A stretch of DNA of 64,000 bases from Rhizobacter sp. AJA081-3 (GTDB lineage Bacteria > Pseudomonadota > Gammaproteobacteria > Burkholderiales > Burkholderiaceae_C). The translations under genes were made by a program, and so were the position numbers. This document shows, in pieces, positions 35,678 through 44,551 of this stretch. The stretch's first letter is position 1. Every line of letters starts with the position of its first letter. A model generated the notes under the pieces. That model was given only the letters and a program-made list of their open reading frames with translations, did no database searches and was not told the origin of the DNA. The stretch spans positions 3,720,001 to 3,784,000 of the forward strand of contig NZ_CP059067.1 in assembly GCF_017795745.1 (NCBI RefSeq), written 5' to 3'.

Positions 35678-37042
35678 GTGACGCCCGCCATCACGCCTCC
35701 GGCCGACGCCGCCGAGATCCGCGCGCAGCTCGAGGCTGCCGTGGCCGCGTTGCAGGGCGACCGCCTCGATGCCGCCGAAGCCCTGCTGCTGCAGGTGCTG
35801 TCGCTGGATGCGAGGCAGCCAGACGCGCTGCATTTCCTGGGCATCCTGCGCCATCGCCAGGGCGACGCCGATGCGGCGCTCGCGCTGCTGGAGCGTGCAC
35901 TGCAGCGGGCACCCGCGAATGCCGGCATCCTGCTCAACCGCGGCAACGTGCTCTACGAGAACGGCCGCGCGCCCGAGGCGGTGGCGGCCTACCAGGCGGC
36001 CATCGATCACGAGCCCGGTTCGGCCCAGGCCTGGGCCAACCTCGGCACCGCGCTGCACGGCCTGGGCGACGTGGCGCAGGCGCGCCATGCCTGGCAACGC
36101 ACAGTGCAGCTCGACGACGGCAACGCCGATGCGTGGTACGGACTGTCGCGCACGCTGATCGAGCTGGGCGAAGTCCGCGAGGGCTTGATCGCCAACAGCC
36201 GCGCGATCGCGCTGTGGCCGCAGCAGTTGCAGGGGCGCGAGCAGGTGATCCGCGCACTGGTGCTGCTGGACCGCCGCGACGAGGCCGAGCGCCTGTACCG
36301 CGAGTGGCTGGAAGAAGACCCCGACAACGCCGTGGCACGCCACCAGCTCGCCGCGATCCGGCAGCACGATGCCCCGCTGCGCGCCAGCGATGCCTACGTC
36401 GAGAACGTGTTCGACAGTTTCGCGGCGCACTTTGATGGCCAACTCGCCGCGCTGGGCTACCAGGCGCCGCAACGCGTCGCCCAGGCGCTCGCGGGGCGCC
36501 GTCGCGCCGACGCGTCGCTGAACATCGCCGACCTGGGCTGCGGCACAGGCCTGTGCGGGCCGTTGCTGCGGCCCTTCGCGCGGCAGCTCGTCGGCTGCGA
36601 CCTGTCCACTGCGATGCTGGTGAAGGCGCGCCAGCGCGACTGCTACGACGCGCTGTTCAAGGTCGAGCTGGAGCATTTCCTGCGCCACGAGCCGGCGTCG
36701 TTCGACGCGCTGGTGTCGGCCGACACGCTGTGCTACTTCGGGCCGCTGGATGGTGTCTGCGCGGCGGCAGCCGGCGCGCTGCGCCCGGGCGGCATCTTCG
36801 TCTTCACCGTCGAGGCGCTGGACGACGAGCCCGAGCCCTGGCGTCTGCAGACCAGCGGCCGCTATGCCCATGCGCGCACCCATGTCGAGACAGCGCTGAG
36901 TGCGGCCGGCTTCGACGCCCCCGCCTGCGAGCGCGCCGTGCTGAGGCAGGAGGCGGGCCTGCCGGTGCAGGGCTGGGTGGTGTCCGCAGGCCTTCACCGC
37001 GGCGTTGAGCGGCGTCAACGCACCCTCTCGCCAGGCTCCTAG
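35678..37042 (+). CDS. TPR-methyltransferase fusion
   Basis: 454 residues from a GTG start. Residues ~1-225 are a TPR array (ALHFLGILRHRQGDADAALALLERAL is one unit, cut here to landmarks ILLNRGNVLYENGR). A class I SAM-dependent methyltransferase follows, with motif I IADLGCGTGLCGPLL and post-I GCDLSTAML. This fusion resembles the COG4976-type methyltransferases. Its substrate is unknown; 14 bp after hcp suggests co-transcription and a possible link to it. The GTG has only a weak GCAGGCG upstream; no in-frame ATG occurs within the TPR start. Confidence 0.78.
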   Translation: MTPAITPPADAAEIRAQLEAAVAALQGDRLDAAEALLLQVLSLDARQPDALHFLGILRHRQGDADAALALLERALQRAPANAGILLNRGNVLYENGRAPEAVAAYQAAIDHEPGSAQAWANLGTALHGLGDVAQARHAWQRTVQLDDGNADAWYGLSRTLIELGEVREGLIANSRAIALWPQQLQGREQVIRALVLLDRRDEAERLYREWLEEDPDNAVARHQLAAIRQHDAPLRASDAYVENVFDSFAAHFDGQLAALGYQAPQRVAQALAGRRRADASLNIADLGCGTGLCGPLLRPFARQLVGCDLSTAMLVKARQRDCYDALFKVELEHFLRHEPASFDALVSADTLCYFGPLDGVCAAAAGALRPGGIFVFTVEALDDEPEPWRLQTSGRYAHARTHVETALSAAGFDAPACERAVLRQEAGLPVQGWVVSAGLHRGVERRQRTLSPGS

Positions 37043-37088
37043 ATTTGGACTGGGGTGTCGCCATCGCGGCACAAGAAGGCGAGATGCC

Positions 37089-37523
37089 ATGAAGAACTGG
37101 CTGGTGGTGGCAAATGCCGCGCGGGCGCGCGTGCTGGAGATGTCCGACAAGGGCGAGGGGTATGTGCACGTCGCGGACCTGGTTCATCCCGAGAGCCGAC
37201 AAAAGGCCGGCGAGCTCGGCACGGACCGAGCCGGGCATGTCACCAGCGGGAAGCACGGCGCCGGCAGCGCCGAGTACAGGCCGCGCACCGACGTGCACGA
37301 GCGCGAGCACGAGCACTTCGCCCGCGAGGTGGCCCATGTGCTGAATTCCGGCCTGGCCACCGGGCGCTGCGCCGGGCTGGTGCTGGTGGCCTCGAACCCC
37401 TTCCTCGGGGAGCTGAAGGCCCACCTGGACACGCAGGCCCGCCAACGCGTGCTGCGCACCGTGCCGAGCGACTACACCTCGCTGGACGACCGCGAGCTGG
37501 CGCAGCGGCTGGCGGCGACGTGA
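37089..37523 (+). CDS. host-attachment-type (BaeRF-like) protein
   Basis: 144 residues. Matches the family annotated 'protein required for attachment to host cells' (PF10116), which in fact shares the archaeal/bacterial eRF1-like (BaeRF) fold: WLVVANAARARVLEM at the N-terminus and LVLVASNPFLGELKAHLD near the end. Role in stress recovery has been suggested for the group; none is proven here. It is followed after 31 bp by the universal stress gene. Confidence 0.83.
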   Translation: MKNWLVVANAARARVLEMSDKGEGYVHVADLVHPESRQKAGELGTDRAGHVTSGKHGAGSAEYRPRTDVHEREHEHFAREVAHVLNSGLATGRCAGLVLVASNPFLGELKAHLDTQARQRVLRTVPSDYTSLDDRELAQRLAAT

Positions 37524-37554
37524 AGTCGATACCTCCTGCGGACAGGAGAGAGAC

Positions 37555-37983
37555 ATGATGAAGGTACTGATCGCCATCGACGGCTCGGACGCCGCTCGCC
37601 GTGCCATCGAGGCCGCTGGCCAGTTGGCGAAGCACGGGGCCGCCGTCGGTGCCGTGCTCGTCCATGTGCGCGAGAGCCCGGCCTACTACGGGGAGCTGCC
37701 GCCGTTCGACTTCCAGTCGATCGAAAGCGGGCTGCGGCAGCGGCAGGCCGATTTGCTCGAGGCCGCGCTCGCACAAGCCCGCAACAGCGGCCTGCAGACC
37801 GTGACCACGCAGGCTGCCGAAGGCCAGGCCGCGCAGGAGATCGTGCGCCTGGCCGCGGACGGCGATGCCGACTGCATCGTGATGGGCACGCGCGGCATGA
37901 ATGCGCTGGGCGGCCTGCTGCTGGGCTCGGTGGCCCAGCGCGTGGTGCACCTTGCCGCGGTGCCGGTGATGCTGGTGAAGTAG
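37555..37983 (+). CDS. universal stress protein
   Basis: 142 residues of the UspA family. The ATP-binding type is indicated by GTRGMNALGGLLLGSV (G-2X-G-9X-G-S/T). GACAGGAGAGAGAC precedes the first ATG; a second Met follows directly. It is the last full plus-strand gene before the Hsp20 remnant. In related bacteria such usp genes belong to Fnr/Anr-type regulons; no FNR box is seen directly upstream of this copy. Confidence 0.92.
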   Translation: MMKVLIAIDGSDAARRAIEAAGQLAKHGAAVGAVLVHVRESPAYYGELPPFDFQSIESGLRQRQADLLEAALAQARNSGLQTVTTQAAEGQAAQEIVRLAADGDADCIVMGTRGMNALGGLLLGSVAQRVVHLAAVPVMLVK

Positions 37984-38007
37984 TCGCCGCCGAGACTCGG
38001 CTCGCGC

Positions 38008-38166
38008 TCAGCCCACGCTCAGCTTCTTGCTGGAGCCGGTCGCCTTCTTCGGCAGGCGCAGTTCCAGCACGCCACTCTGGTATTTCGCGTCGGCCTTGGC
38101 TTCGTCGATGTCGCTGGCCAGCGCAAAGCTGCGGCTGGCCAATCCGTGCTGGCGCTCGCAGGGGCG
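38008..38166 (-). pseudogene. hsp20 C-terminal remnant
   Basis: Fifty-two codons up to the stop (RPCERQHGLASRSFALA, DIDEAKADAKYQSGVLEL, RLPKKATGSSKKLSVG as successive landmarks) match the C-terminal third of a small heat-shock protein: the end of the alpha-crystallin domain and the LPKK tail. No upstream frame continues the homology; instead a 20-bp palindrome and unrelated sequence follow. The N-terminal two-thirds are lost, so this is a truncated gene. It points against the flanking genes. Confidence 0.75.
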
Positions 38167-38167
38167 C

Positions 38168-38187
38168 CGTTCGGAATATTCCGAACG
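38168..38187. promoter_or_regulatory. 20-bp perfect palindrome
   Basis: CGTTCGGAATATTCCGAACG reads identically on both strands. It lies at the broken edge of the hsp20 remnant and ~130 bp upstream of the Crp/Fnr gene start. It resembles the two-fold sites of dimeric repressors, but no protein is assigned. It may equally be the scar or target of the event that removed the hsp20 5' end. Confidence 0.45.
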
Positions 38188-38200
38188 CGGTGTCGGAATC

Positions 38201-38229
38201 GTGGGCGGCAATGACTGAGTCATTCCCAC
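38201..38229. other. imperfect hairpin upstream of the Crp/Fnr gene
   Basis: GTGGG-CGGC-AATGACT-G-AGTCATT-CCCAC: two stem blocks (GTGGG/CCCAC and AATGACT/AGTCATT) with a 4-base bulge on one side. It sits just downstream of the 20-bp palindrome. No U-run; possibly part of a regulatory region or a small mobile repeat. Confidence 0.4.
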
Positions 38230-38316
38230 AGCGACACGCACCCGCCGCCGATTGCCGCGCAGCCCTGCCCGCGCGAAGCTGTGACAGATGTCCTGAAAAC
38301 AACGCTGGAGCAGATC

Positions 38317-39174
38317 ATGAGTGACACCGCCTCGACCGAAGACCGCCTGAGCTGCCGGGATTCCTGGTTCGTCCAACGCAGTGCCGTGACGGCCTCGGTG
38401 CCGGCACCGCTGGCCGAGTTGCTGGCCGCAATGGGCGCCGAGACCCCGCCGGCCGCGATGCGAACGCTGCCCGAGCTGGCGGTGCCGGTGTGGCGGGTGC
38501 GCGCCGGTGCCGCGCTGCTGCACGAAGGCGCCTCGCCCGAGTCGGTCCACATCGTGCGCTCGGGCAGCTTCAAGTGCCTGAAGACTTCGGAAGACGGCTA
38601 TGAACAGGTGCTCGCCTTCAGCGGGCCGGGCGAGGTGCTGGGCTTCGAGGCGCTCAGCCGCGGCCGCCACACCTGCAGCGTGGTGGCGCTGGAGGATTCG
38701 ACGGTGTTCGCGGTGCCGCTGCGCGAGCTCGACGGCTGGCGCCAACGTGCCCCCGCGCTCGACCACGCGCTGCAGTTCGCGCTGAGCCGCCAGCTTGCGC
38801 GCGCCGGCGAGATCGCCGAGATGATGGCCGCCGTGGCCGCCGAGACGCGGCTGGCGCGCTTCCTGATATGGATGTCGGCCTGCATGGCCGAACGCGGCCA
38901 GTCGCCGCGGCGCCTGTACCTGCGCATGAGCCGGCGCGACATCGCCAGCCTGCTCGGCGTGGCGCACGAGACCGTCAGCCGCTCGTTCACGGCACTGGCC
39001 GAATGGGGCTACCTGCGTGTGGTCAATCGCGAGGTCGAGATCCTCGACGCGGCCGGCCTGCGCGGCTGCACACGCAACACGCGCGGGCTGGCGGACGACG
39101 GTGGGCGCGCCGGTGTCATCCCGCCACGTCCGCGTGCGACGGCGCGCCGCCACCCCGAGCTGGCCGTGGCCTGA
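38317..39174 (+). CDS. Crp/Fnr family transcriptional regulator
   Basis: 285 residues: a cyclic-nucleotide-binding-like beta-roll at ~40-160 and a helix-turn-helix near 205-225 with RRDIASLLGVAHETVSRSF (landmark). The recognition helix has E-xx-SR, the residues that in FNR read TTGAT. FNR-type N-terminal cysteine clusters are absent (one Cys at 13), so it is not an O2-sensing FNR in the classical way; Cys and His elsewhere could still sense. Start ATG 38317 has GGAG 7-8 bp before it; an upstream in-frame GTG is weaker. The C-terminal ~30 residues are a variable basic tail. It is immediately upstream of groEL2. Confidence 0.88.
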   Translation: MSDTASTEDRLSCRDSWFVQRSAVTASVPAPLAELLAAMGAETPPAAMRTLPELAVPVWRVRAGAALLHEGASPESVHIVRSGSFKCLKTSEDGYEQVLAFSGPGEVLGFEALSRGRHTCSVVALEDSTVFAVPLRELDGWRQRAPALDHALQFALSRQLARAGEIAEMMAAVAAETRLARFLIWMSACMAERGQSPRRLYLRMSRRDIASLLGVAHETVSRSFTALAEWGYLRVVNREVEILDAAGLRGCTRNTRGLADDGGRAGVIPPRPRATARRHPELAVA

Positions 39175-39189
39175 GGCCAGCGTCGGACC

Positions 39190-40815
<1,626 letters not shown>

Positions 40816-41035
40816 ACACGCGATGGTCACACGCGCCGCCTCGCTCGCGAGATCGCCGATGCCTGCGGCGCGGAGCTCGACGAGATCACCGAGCCCGGTG
40901 CGCAGCTACCTCGAGTCGCTCCGTGCCGGCCTGGGCCGCGTGGCCTTCTTCTGCACCTGCGAAGGCTCCGGCCAGCGAAAGGTCCTGCACGACCTGCAGC
41001 GCCTGTGCCATCGGGCGCCGGGCATGCCCGCCTGA
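40816..41035 (+). pseudogene. flavodoxin-family remnant with frameshift
   Basis: Directly after groEL2 the DNA encodes TRDGHTRRLAREIADACG and AELDEITEPG in one frame (40816-40899), matching the FMN phosphate loop (S/T-x-x-G-x-T) and first helix of flavodoxin-family proteins. The homology then continues in another frame with PVRSYLESLRAGLGRVAFFC (from ~40895) and TCEGSGQRKVLHDLQRLC, typical of the middle of such proteins. The start, middle and end are all missing or shifted, so the gene is dead. Its original neighbour was probably groEL2. Confidence 0.65.
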
Positions 41036-41042
41036 GCCCGGT

Positions 41043-41594
41043 TCAACGCTGCAGTGCGCGGCGCACGCCCTCACCAATCGCCAGCACCAGCACCCCCAGC
41101 AGCACGCCCGCGGCCACGTCGCTGAAGCGGTGCGCGCCCAGCACCAGCCGGCTGCTGCCGACCAGCAGCACGACCGATCCGGCAAACGCTGCAGGCAGAG
41201 CGCGCAAGCCGGGCGCACGCACATGGCGGATCAGCAGCACCGCCATCGCGCCATAGAGCAGCGTCGTGTTGGCCGCGTGACCGCTGGGAAAGCTGAAGTC
41301 GGTCGCCACCGCGCCGAGATACTCCATGCCCGGTCGCGGCCGCTGGATGGTGTGCTTGAGGAGGTGGTTCAAGGTGGCGCCGCCGAACACCACTAGCAGC
41401 AGCCACAACGCGTCGGCACGCTGGCGGTCCGCGATCAGCAGCGCCGCCACGGCAGCCGTGAGCACGGCGATGCCGCGCGGTCCGTGCGCCGCCGACAGTC
41501 CTTCCATGAAGGCCCGCAGACCCGGCGTGGCCCCCTTCGCGATGGCGAGTGCGACCTGGGTATCCAGGGTGTGTGCCCAGGCGAAATCCGGCAT
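41043..41594 (-). CDS. PAP2-family membrane phosphatase
   Basis: 183 residues with five or six transmembrane helices. The phosphatidic acid phosphatase motifs are KHTIQRPRP (KxxxxxxRP), PSGH (AANT follows) and SRLVLGAHRFSDV (SRxxxxxHxxxD). Dephosphorylates undecaprenyl pyrophosphate or other lipid phosphates in the periplasm-facing active site. It is transcribed toward the flavodoxin remnant. Confidence 0.88.
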   Translation of the reverse strand: MPDFAWAHTLDTQVALAIAKGATPGLRAFMEGLSAAHGPRGIAVLTAAVAALLIADRQRADALWLLLVVFGGATLNHLLKHTIQRPRPGMEYLGAVATDFSFPSGHAANTTLLYGAMAVLLIRHVRAPGLRALPAAFAGSVVLLVGSSRLVLGAHRFSDVAAGVLLGVLVLAIGEGVRRALQR

Positions 41595-41802
41595 CAGGCC
41601 GAGCGGATCGCAAGCGGCCGGGATCGCGGGCGAAGCTGGGAGTGCGGCATCGGCAATCGGCTCAATGAATCGGTCCTGAACACATGCTGCGCTGCCGGAC
41701 GCCGGTGTCGTTGAGCGAGCGCAATCGGGCGCGGTGGTCCTTGGCTAGCTTCCATGCGGCCGGCTTGCCGGAGCCCGATCAGCCCTTGATGCAGGAGACC
41801 TC

Positions 41803-42120
41803 ATGAGCCCGAACCGCCGTCCCAGTCACGCTCAACGCCATGCGCACCGCCACGCGCCGGGCGCAGCGTCGACTCCGGTCGCCACCGCCGCCGACACCGA
41901 CACCGAAGCGACGCTGGAACTGCCCGCGCCCGAGGATCACGAGCTCATCGAAGGCCCGAGCCGGGAAGACATGATCCGACGCCGCGCCTTCGACCTGTAC
42001 CAGCGCAATGGCTGCGTCGACGGCCGCGAGCTCGACGACTGGCTGGCCGCCGAAGCCGAGCTGGGCCGGGAGGTCATGGAGGGCGATTCACCGATGGACG
42101 GCGCCATCGAACGCGAGTGA
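41803..42120 (+). CDS. DUF2934 protein
   Basis: 105 residues: a disordered His/Arg/Thr-rich start, then the short DUF2934 helix pair MIRRRAFDLYQRNGCVDGRE and LDDWLAAEAELGR. Function unknown; such proteins often sit near stress and signalling genes in rhizobia and Burkholderiales. AGGAGACCTC precedes the ATG. About 208 bp of non-coding sequence separates it from the PAP2 gene, in which I see no clear feature. Confidence 0.8.
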   Translation: MSPNRRPSHAQRHAHRHAPGAASTPVATAADTDTEATLELPAPEDHELIEGPSREDMIRRRAFDLYQRNGCVDGRELDDWLAAEAELGREVMEGDSPMDGAIERE

Positions 42121-42250
42121 ACGGGTTTACCCTGGGGGGTACATCGCGACCGATTTGCGTTGCATCAAGCCCCGCGAAGTAACGCCCTTCCGGCGCCGGC
42201 GGGCTCCACCTACGATCCAAGCAGACCGCAGTCGAAAGCATGGAGGGCCC

Positions 42251-42306
42251 ATGCGTGCGCCGTCTCGATGGAATCGATGAAACCACACCGGCAGTCCGTG
42301 CGATGA
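42251..42306 (+). other. two coupled 9-codon mini-ORFs leading into the sensor kinase
   Basis: A GGAGGG Shine-Dalgarno at 42242 precedes ATG 42251, which encodes MRAPSRWNR and stops at 42278-42280. That stop overlaps ATG 42277 (ATGA), encoding MKPHRQSVR, which stops at 42304-42306 and overlaps ATG 42303 (ATGA), the likely kinase start. Each mini-ORF is nine codons. The arrangement would deliver ribosomes to the kinase start, which has no site of its own. Confidence 0.45.
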
Positions 42307-43802
42307 GCGCCAGCCCGCAGGCCGAAACAGCGTTCGATCTGTTCGATCGCCCGATGGGCAGCATCCTGCAGGCTGCGCAGGAGGCCATCGTCATGATCGA
42401 CGAGCACCAGCACATCGTCGCGCTCAACCCGGCCGCGGAACGCATGTTCCGCTGCACGGCGCATCAGGTGCTCGGGCAGTCGCTGGAGCGCTTCATTCCG
42501 CTTGGCCAGCGCACCGAGCACGCCGCGCACGTGGGCGAGTTCGCCGGATCCAAGCTGCTTCAGCAGCGCCTGGCGCGACACCGCCACACCACTGCGACGC
42601 GGCTGGACGGCAGCGATTTCCCGGTCGAGATCACGCTGTCGCCCGTCGACATGGCAGAAGGCAATGGCGTGCGCCAGTTCTTCGCCGCCCTCGTGCTCGA
42701 CCTGAGCGAGGAGCGCCAGCTGCGCGACGAGCTCGAGCGTTTCAAGCAACGGCTGCGCTCGGTGTTCGAGCTGGCGCCGGTGGCGATCTGGATCGCCGAG
42801 AGCGACCGCATCGTCTTCGCCAACCACGCGGCCGAACGGCTGTTCGGCCACGACAAACCGCTCGTCGGGCAGGCCCTGTACGGGCTGCTGGCAACGGGAT
42901 CGCACGACACGATACGCGAGCAGATGGGGCGCACTCTGGCTGGCGATCGCGACGTCGAACTCGTGCACGGCAGCGTGGTCCGTTCCGATGGCACGCAGCG
43001 CGAGGTCGAGATCGCGCTGGCCGCACTGCCGGACCACGGCCGCACCACCGTGCAGATGGTGGTGGCCGACGTGACGCAGCGCCGGCTCGAACTGGCCGAG
43101 CTGGCGCAGTCGCGCGAGTCGCTGCGCCGGCTGTCCACCAGCGTGGTCGAGGCGCGCGAGGAAGAACGGCGCCGCATCGCACGCGAACTGCACGACGAGC
43201 TGGGCCAGCGGCTGACCGCGCTGAAGATGGAGCTCTCGGCCTTGCCCGGCGTCGGCGCGCAGGCGGCGCGGCAGGAGCGCGTCGACGGCCTGATGACCAT
43301 GCTCGACGACACGCTCGCCTCGGTGCGGCGCATCTCGGCCGATCTGCGCCCGATGATGCTCGACGACCTGGGCCTGAATGCGGCGATCGAATGGCTGGCG
43401 CGCGACATGGCCCGCCGCATGGGCATCGAGATCACCGTGCGCCTGAGCGAGAACGACGCCCCGGTGGACGACCGCGTGGCGACCGCCGTGTTCCGCATGG
43501 TGCAGGAGGCGCTGACCAACGTGGCCCGCCACGCCCGCGCGACCGATGTGACGGTCCTGCTGAAGCAGCATGACGGCGAGTTCGAACTCGTCGTCGAAGA
43601 CAACGGCACCGGCTATCCGAAGGACGCGATGCAGCGCGAGGGTTCGTTCGGCCTGCTGGGCATGCGTGAGCGCGCCACCATGCTCGGGGGCTGGCTGGAG
43701 TACGGCAACGCGCCCGGCAGCGGCGCGCGCCTGGCGGTGCGGCTGCCGCTGGGCACCCGGCCTCGCCCGGGAGGCTTCGTGACGGCGGGTGACGGCATAT
43801 GA
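42303..43802 (+). CDS. PAS-domain sensor histidine kinase (NarX/HisKA_3 class)
   Basis: About 499 residues. Two PAS domains (~15-135 and ~150-270) precede a HisKA_3 dimerisation helix with the phospho-acceptor His297 in RRRIARELHDELGQRL, and a HATPase_c domain with VQEALTNVARHA (N box), EDNGTGYP (G1) and GSFGLLGMRERA (G2). No transmembrane helix, so it senses cytoplasmic signals; haem or flavin cannot be judged. An in-frame ATG at 42240 would add 21 residues. Coupled by ATGA to the response regulator, it surely phosphorylates it. Confidence 0.92.
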   Translation: MSASPQAETAFDLFDRPMGSILQAAQEAIVMIDEHQHIVALNPAAERMFRCTAHQVLGQSLERFIPLGQRTEHAAHVGEFAGSKLLQQRLARHRHTTATRLDGSDFPVEITLSPVDMAEGNGVRQFFAALVLDLSEERQLRDELERFKQRLRSVFELAPVAIWIAESDRIVFANHAAERLFGHDKPLVGQALYGLLATGSHDTIREQMGRTLAGDRDVELVHGSVVRSDGTQREVEIALAALPDHGRTTVQMVVADVTQRRLELAELAQSRESLRRLSTSVVEAREEERRRIARELHDELGQRLTALKMELSALPGVGAQAARQERVDGLMTMLDDTLASVRRISADLRPMMLDDLGLNAAIEWLARDMARRMGIEITVRLSENDAPVDDRVATAVFRMVQEALTNVARHARATDVTVLLKQHDGEFELVVEDNGTGYPKDAMQREGSFGLLGMRERATMLGGWLEYGNAPGSGARLAVRLPLGTRPRPGGFVTAGDGI

Positions 43803-44509
43803 ACGCGATGGCGCTGCCCACCAAACGCGTCCTCATCGTCGACGACCATGCCGTCGTGCGCGAGGGTCTCTCGCGCATCCTCGCCGGGGCCGGCGAAGGA
43901 TGGACGGTGGGTGAGGCGAGCAGCGGCTTCCAGGCGCTCGAGTGGCTGCGCCGCGAGCATGCCGACCTGGTGATCGTCGACCTGTCGATGCCGGGCATGA
44001 GCGGGCTGGAGCTGATCCGCCGCATCCGCGACGAGTTCGGCCGCGTGGCGATGCTGGTGCTGAGCATGCATGCCGAGGAGCAGTACGCGATACGCGCCTT
44101 CAAGGCCGGCGCGAACGGCTACGTCACCAAGGACGGTGCCTCGACCGAGCTGATCCGTGCGGCGATCAAGGTGATGGGCGGCGGCGCCTACGTGACGCCG
44201 GAGCTGGCCGAGCGCGTCGTGCTGCAGCTCAACGGCGGCGTGGGCGAGGCACGCCACGCGCAACTCTCCGACCGCGAGCTCGAGGTGCTGCGCAGGCTCG
44301 TCGCGGGCCAGCGCCCGACCGACATCGCCAACGCCCTGCATCTGTCGGTCAAGACCATCAGCACGCACAAGAGCCGCATCCAGGAGAAGCTGGAGCTGCC
44401 CACGTTGGCCGACCTGGTGCGCTACGGGCTGGAGCACGGCCTGGTCGAAGGCGGCCCGCCGGCCGAGGAGTTCAGCCTGCAGATGGCGCCTGCGGCAAGT
44501 CCGCGCTGA
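43799..44509 (+). CDS. LuxR/NarL-family response regulator
   Basis: 236 residues: a receiver domain with acidic pair Asp15-Asp16 (IVDDHAV) and phospho-acceptor Asp61 (VIVDLSMPG), and a C-terminal LuxR-type helix-turn-helix (LSDRELEVLRRLVAGQRPTD then VKTISTHKSRIQEKL). Start ATG lies inside the kinase stop (ATGA), implying coupled translation. Targets unknown; the adjacent CheB/CheR gene is on the opposite strand with a 42-bp gap. Confidence 0.94.
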   Translation: MNAMALPTKRVLIVDDHAVVREGLSRILAGAGEGWTVGEASSGFQALEWLRREHADLVIVDLSMPGMSGLELIRRIRDEFGRVAMLVLSMHAEEQYAIRAFKAGANGYVTKDGASTELIRAAIKVMGGGAYVTPELAERVVLQLNGGVGEARHAQLSDRELEVLRRLVAGQRPTDIANALHLSVKTISTHKSRIQEKLELPTLADLVRYGLEHGLVEGGPPAEEFSLQMAPAASPR

Positions 44510-44551
44510 GCCCGCCGCCCGGCGCAGCCAGGCACACGGTTGCCGGCGCGC

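Noticed and set aside
38281..38316. Upstream GTG start for the Crp/Fnr gene
   Set aside because: GGAG is correctly spaced from ATG 38317, while the GTG has no site and would extend beyond typical family N-termini.
41595..41802. Hidden small gene or RNA in the PAP2/DUF2934 gap
   Set aside because: No frame with a ribosome-binding site, no clear hairpin with U-run and no palindrome found.
42127..42140. TACCC-TGGG-GGGTA as a NarL heptamer pair
   Set aside because: Arms match the TACC core, but spacing and flanks do not fit the 7-2-7 arrangement; left as part of a weak motif finding only.
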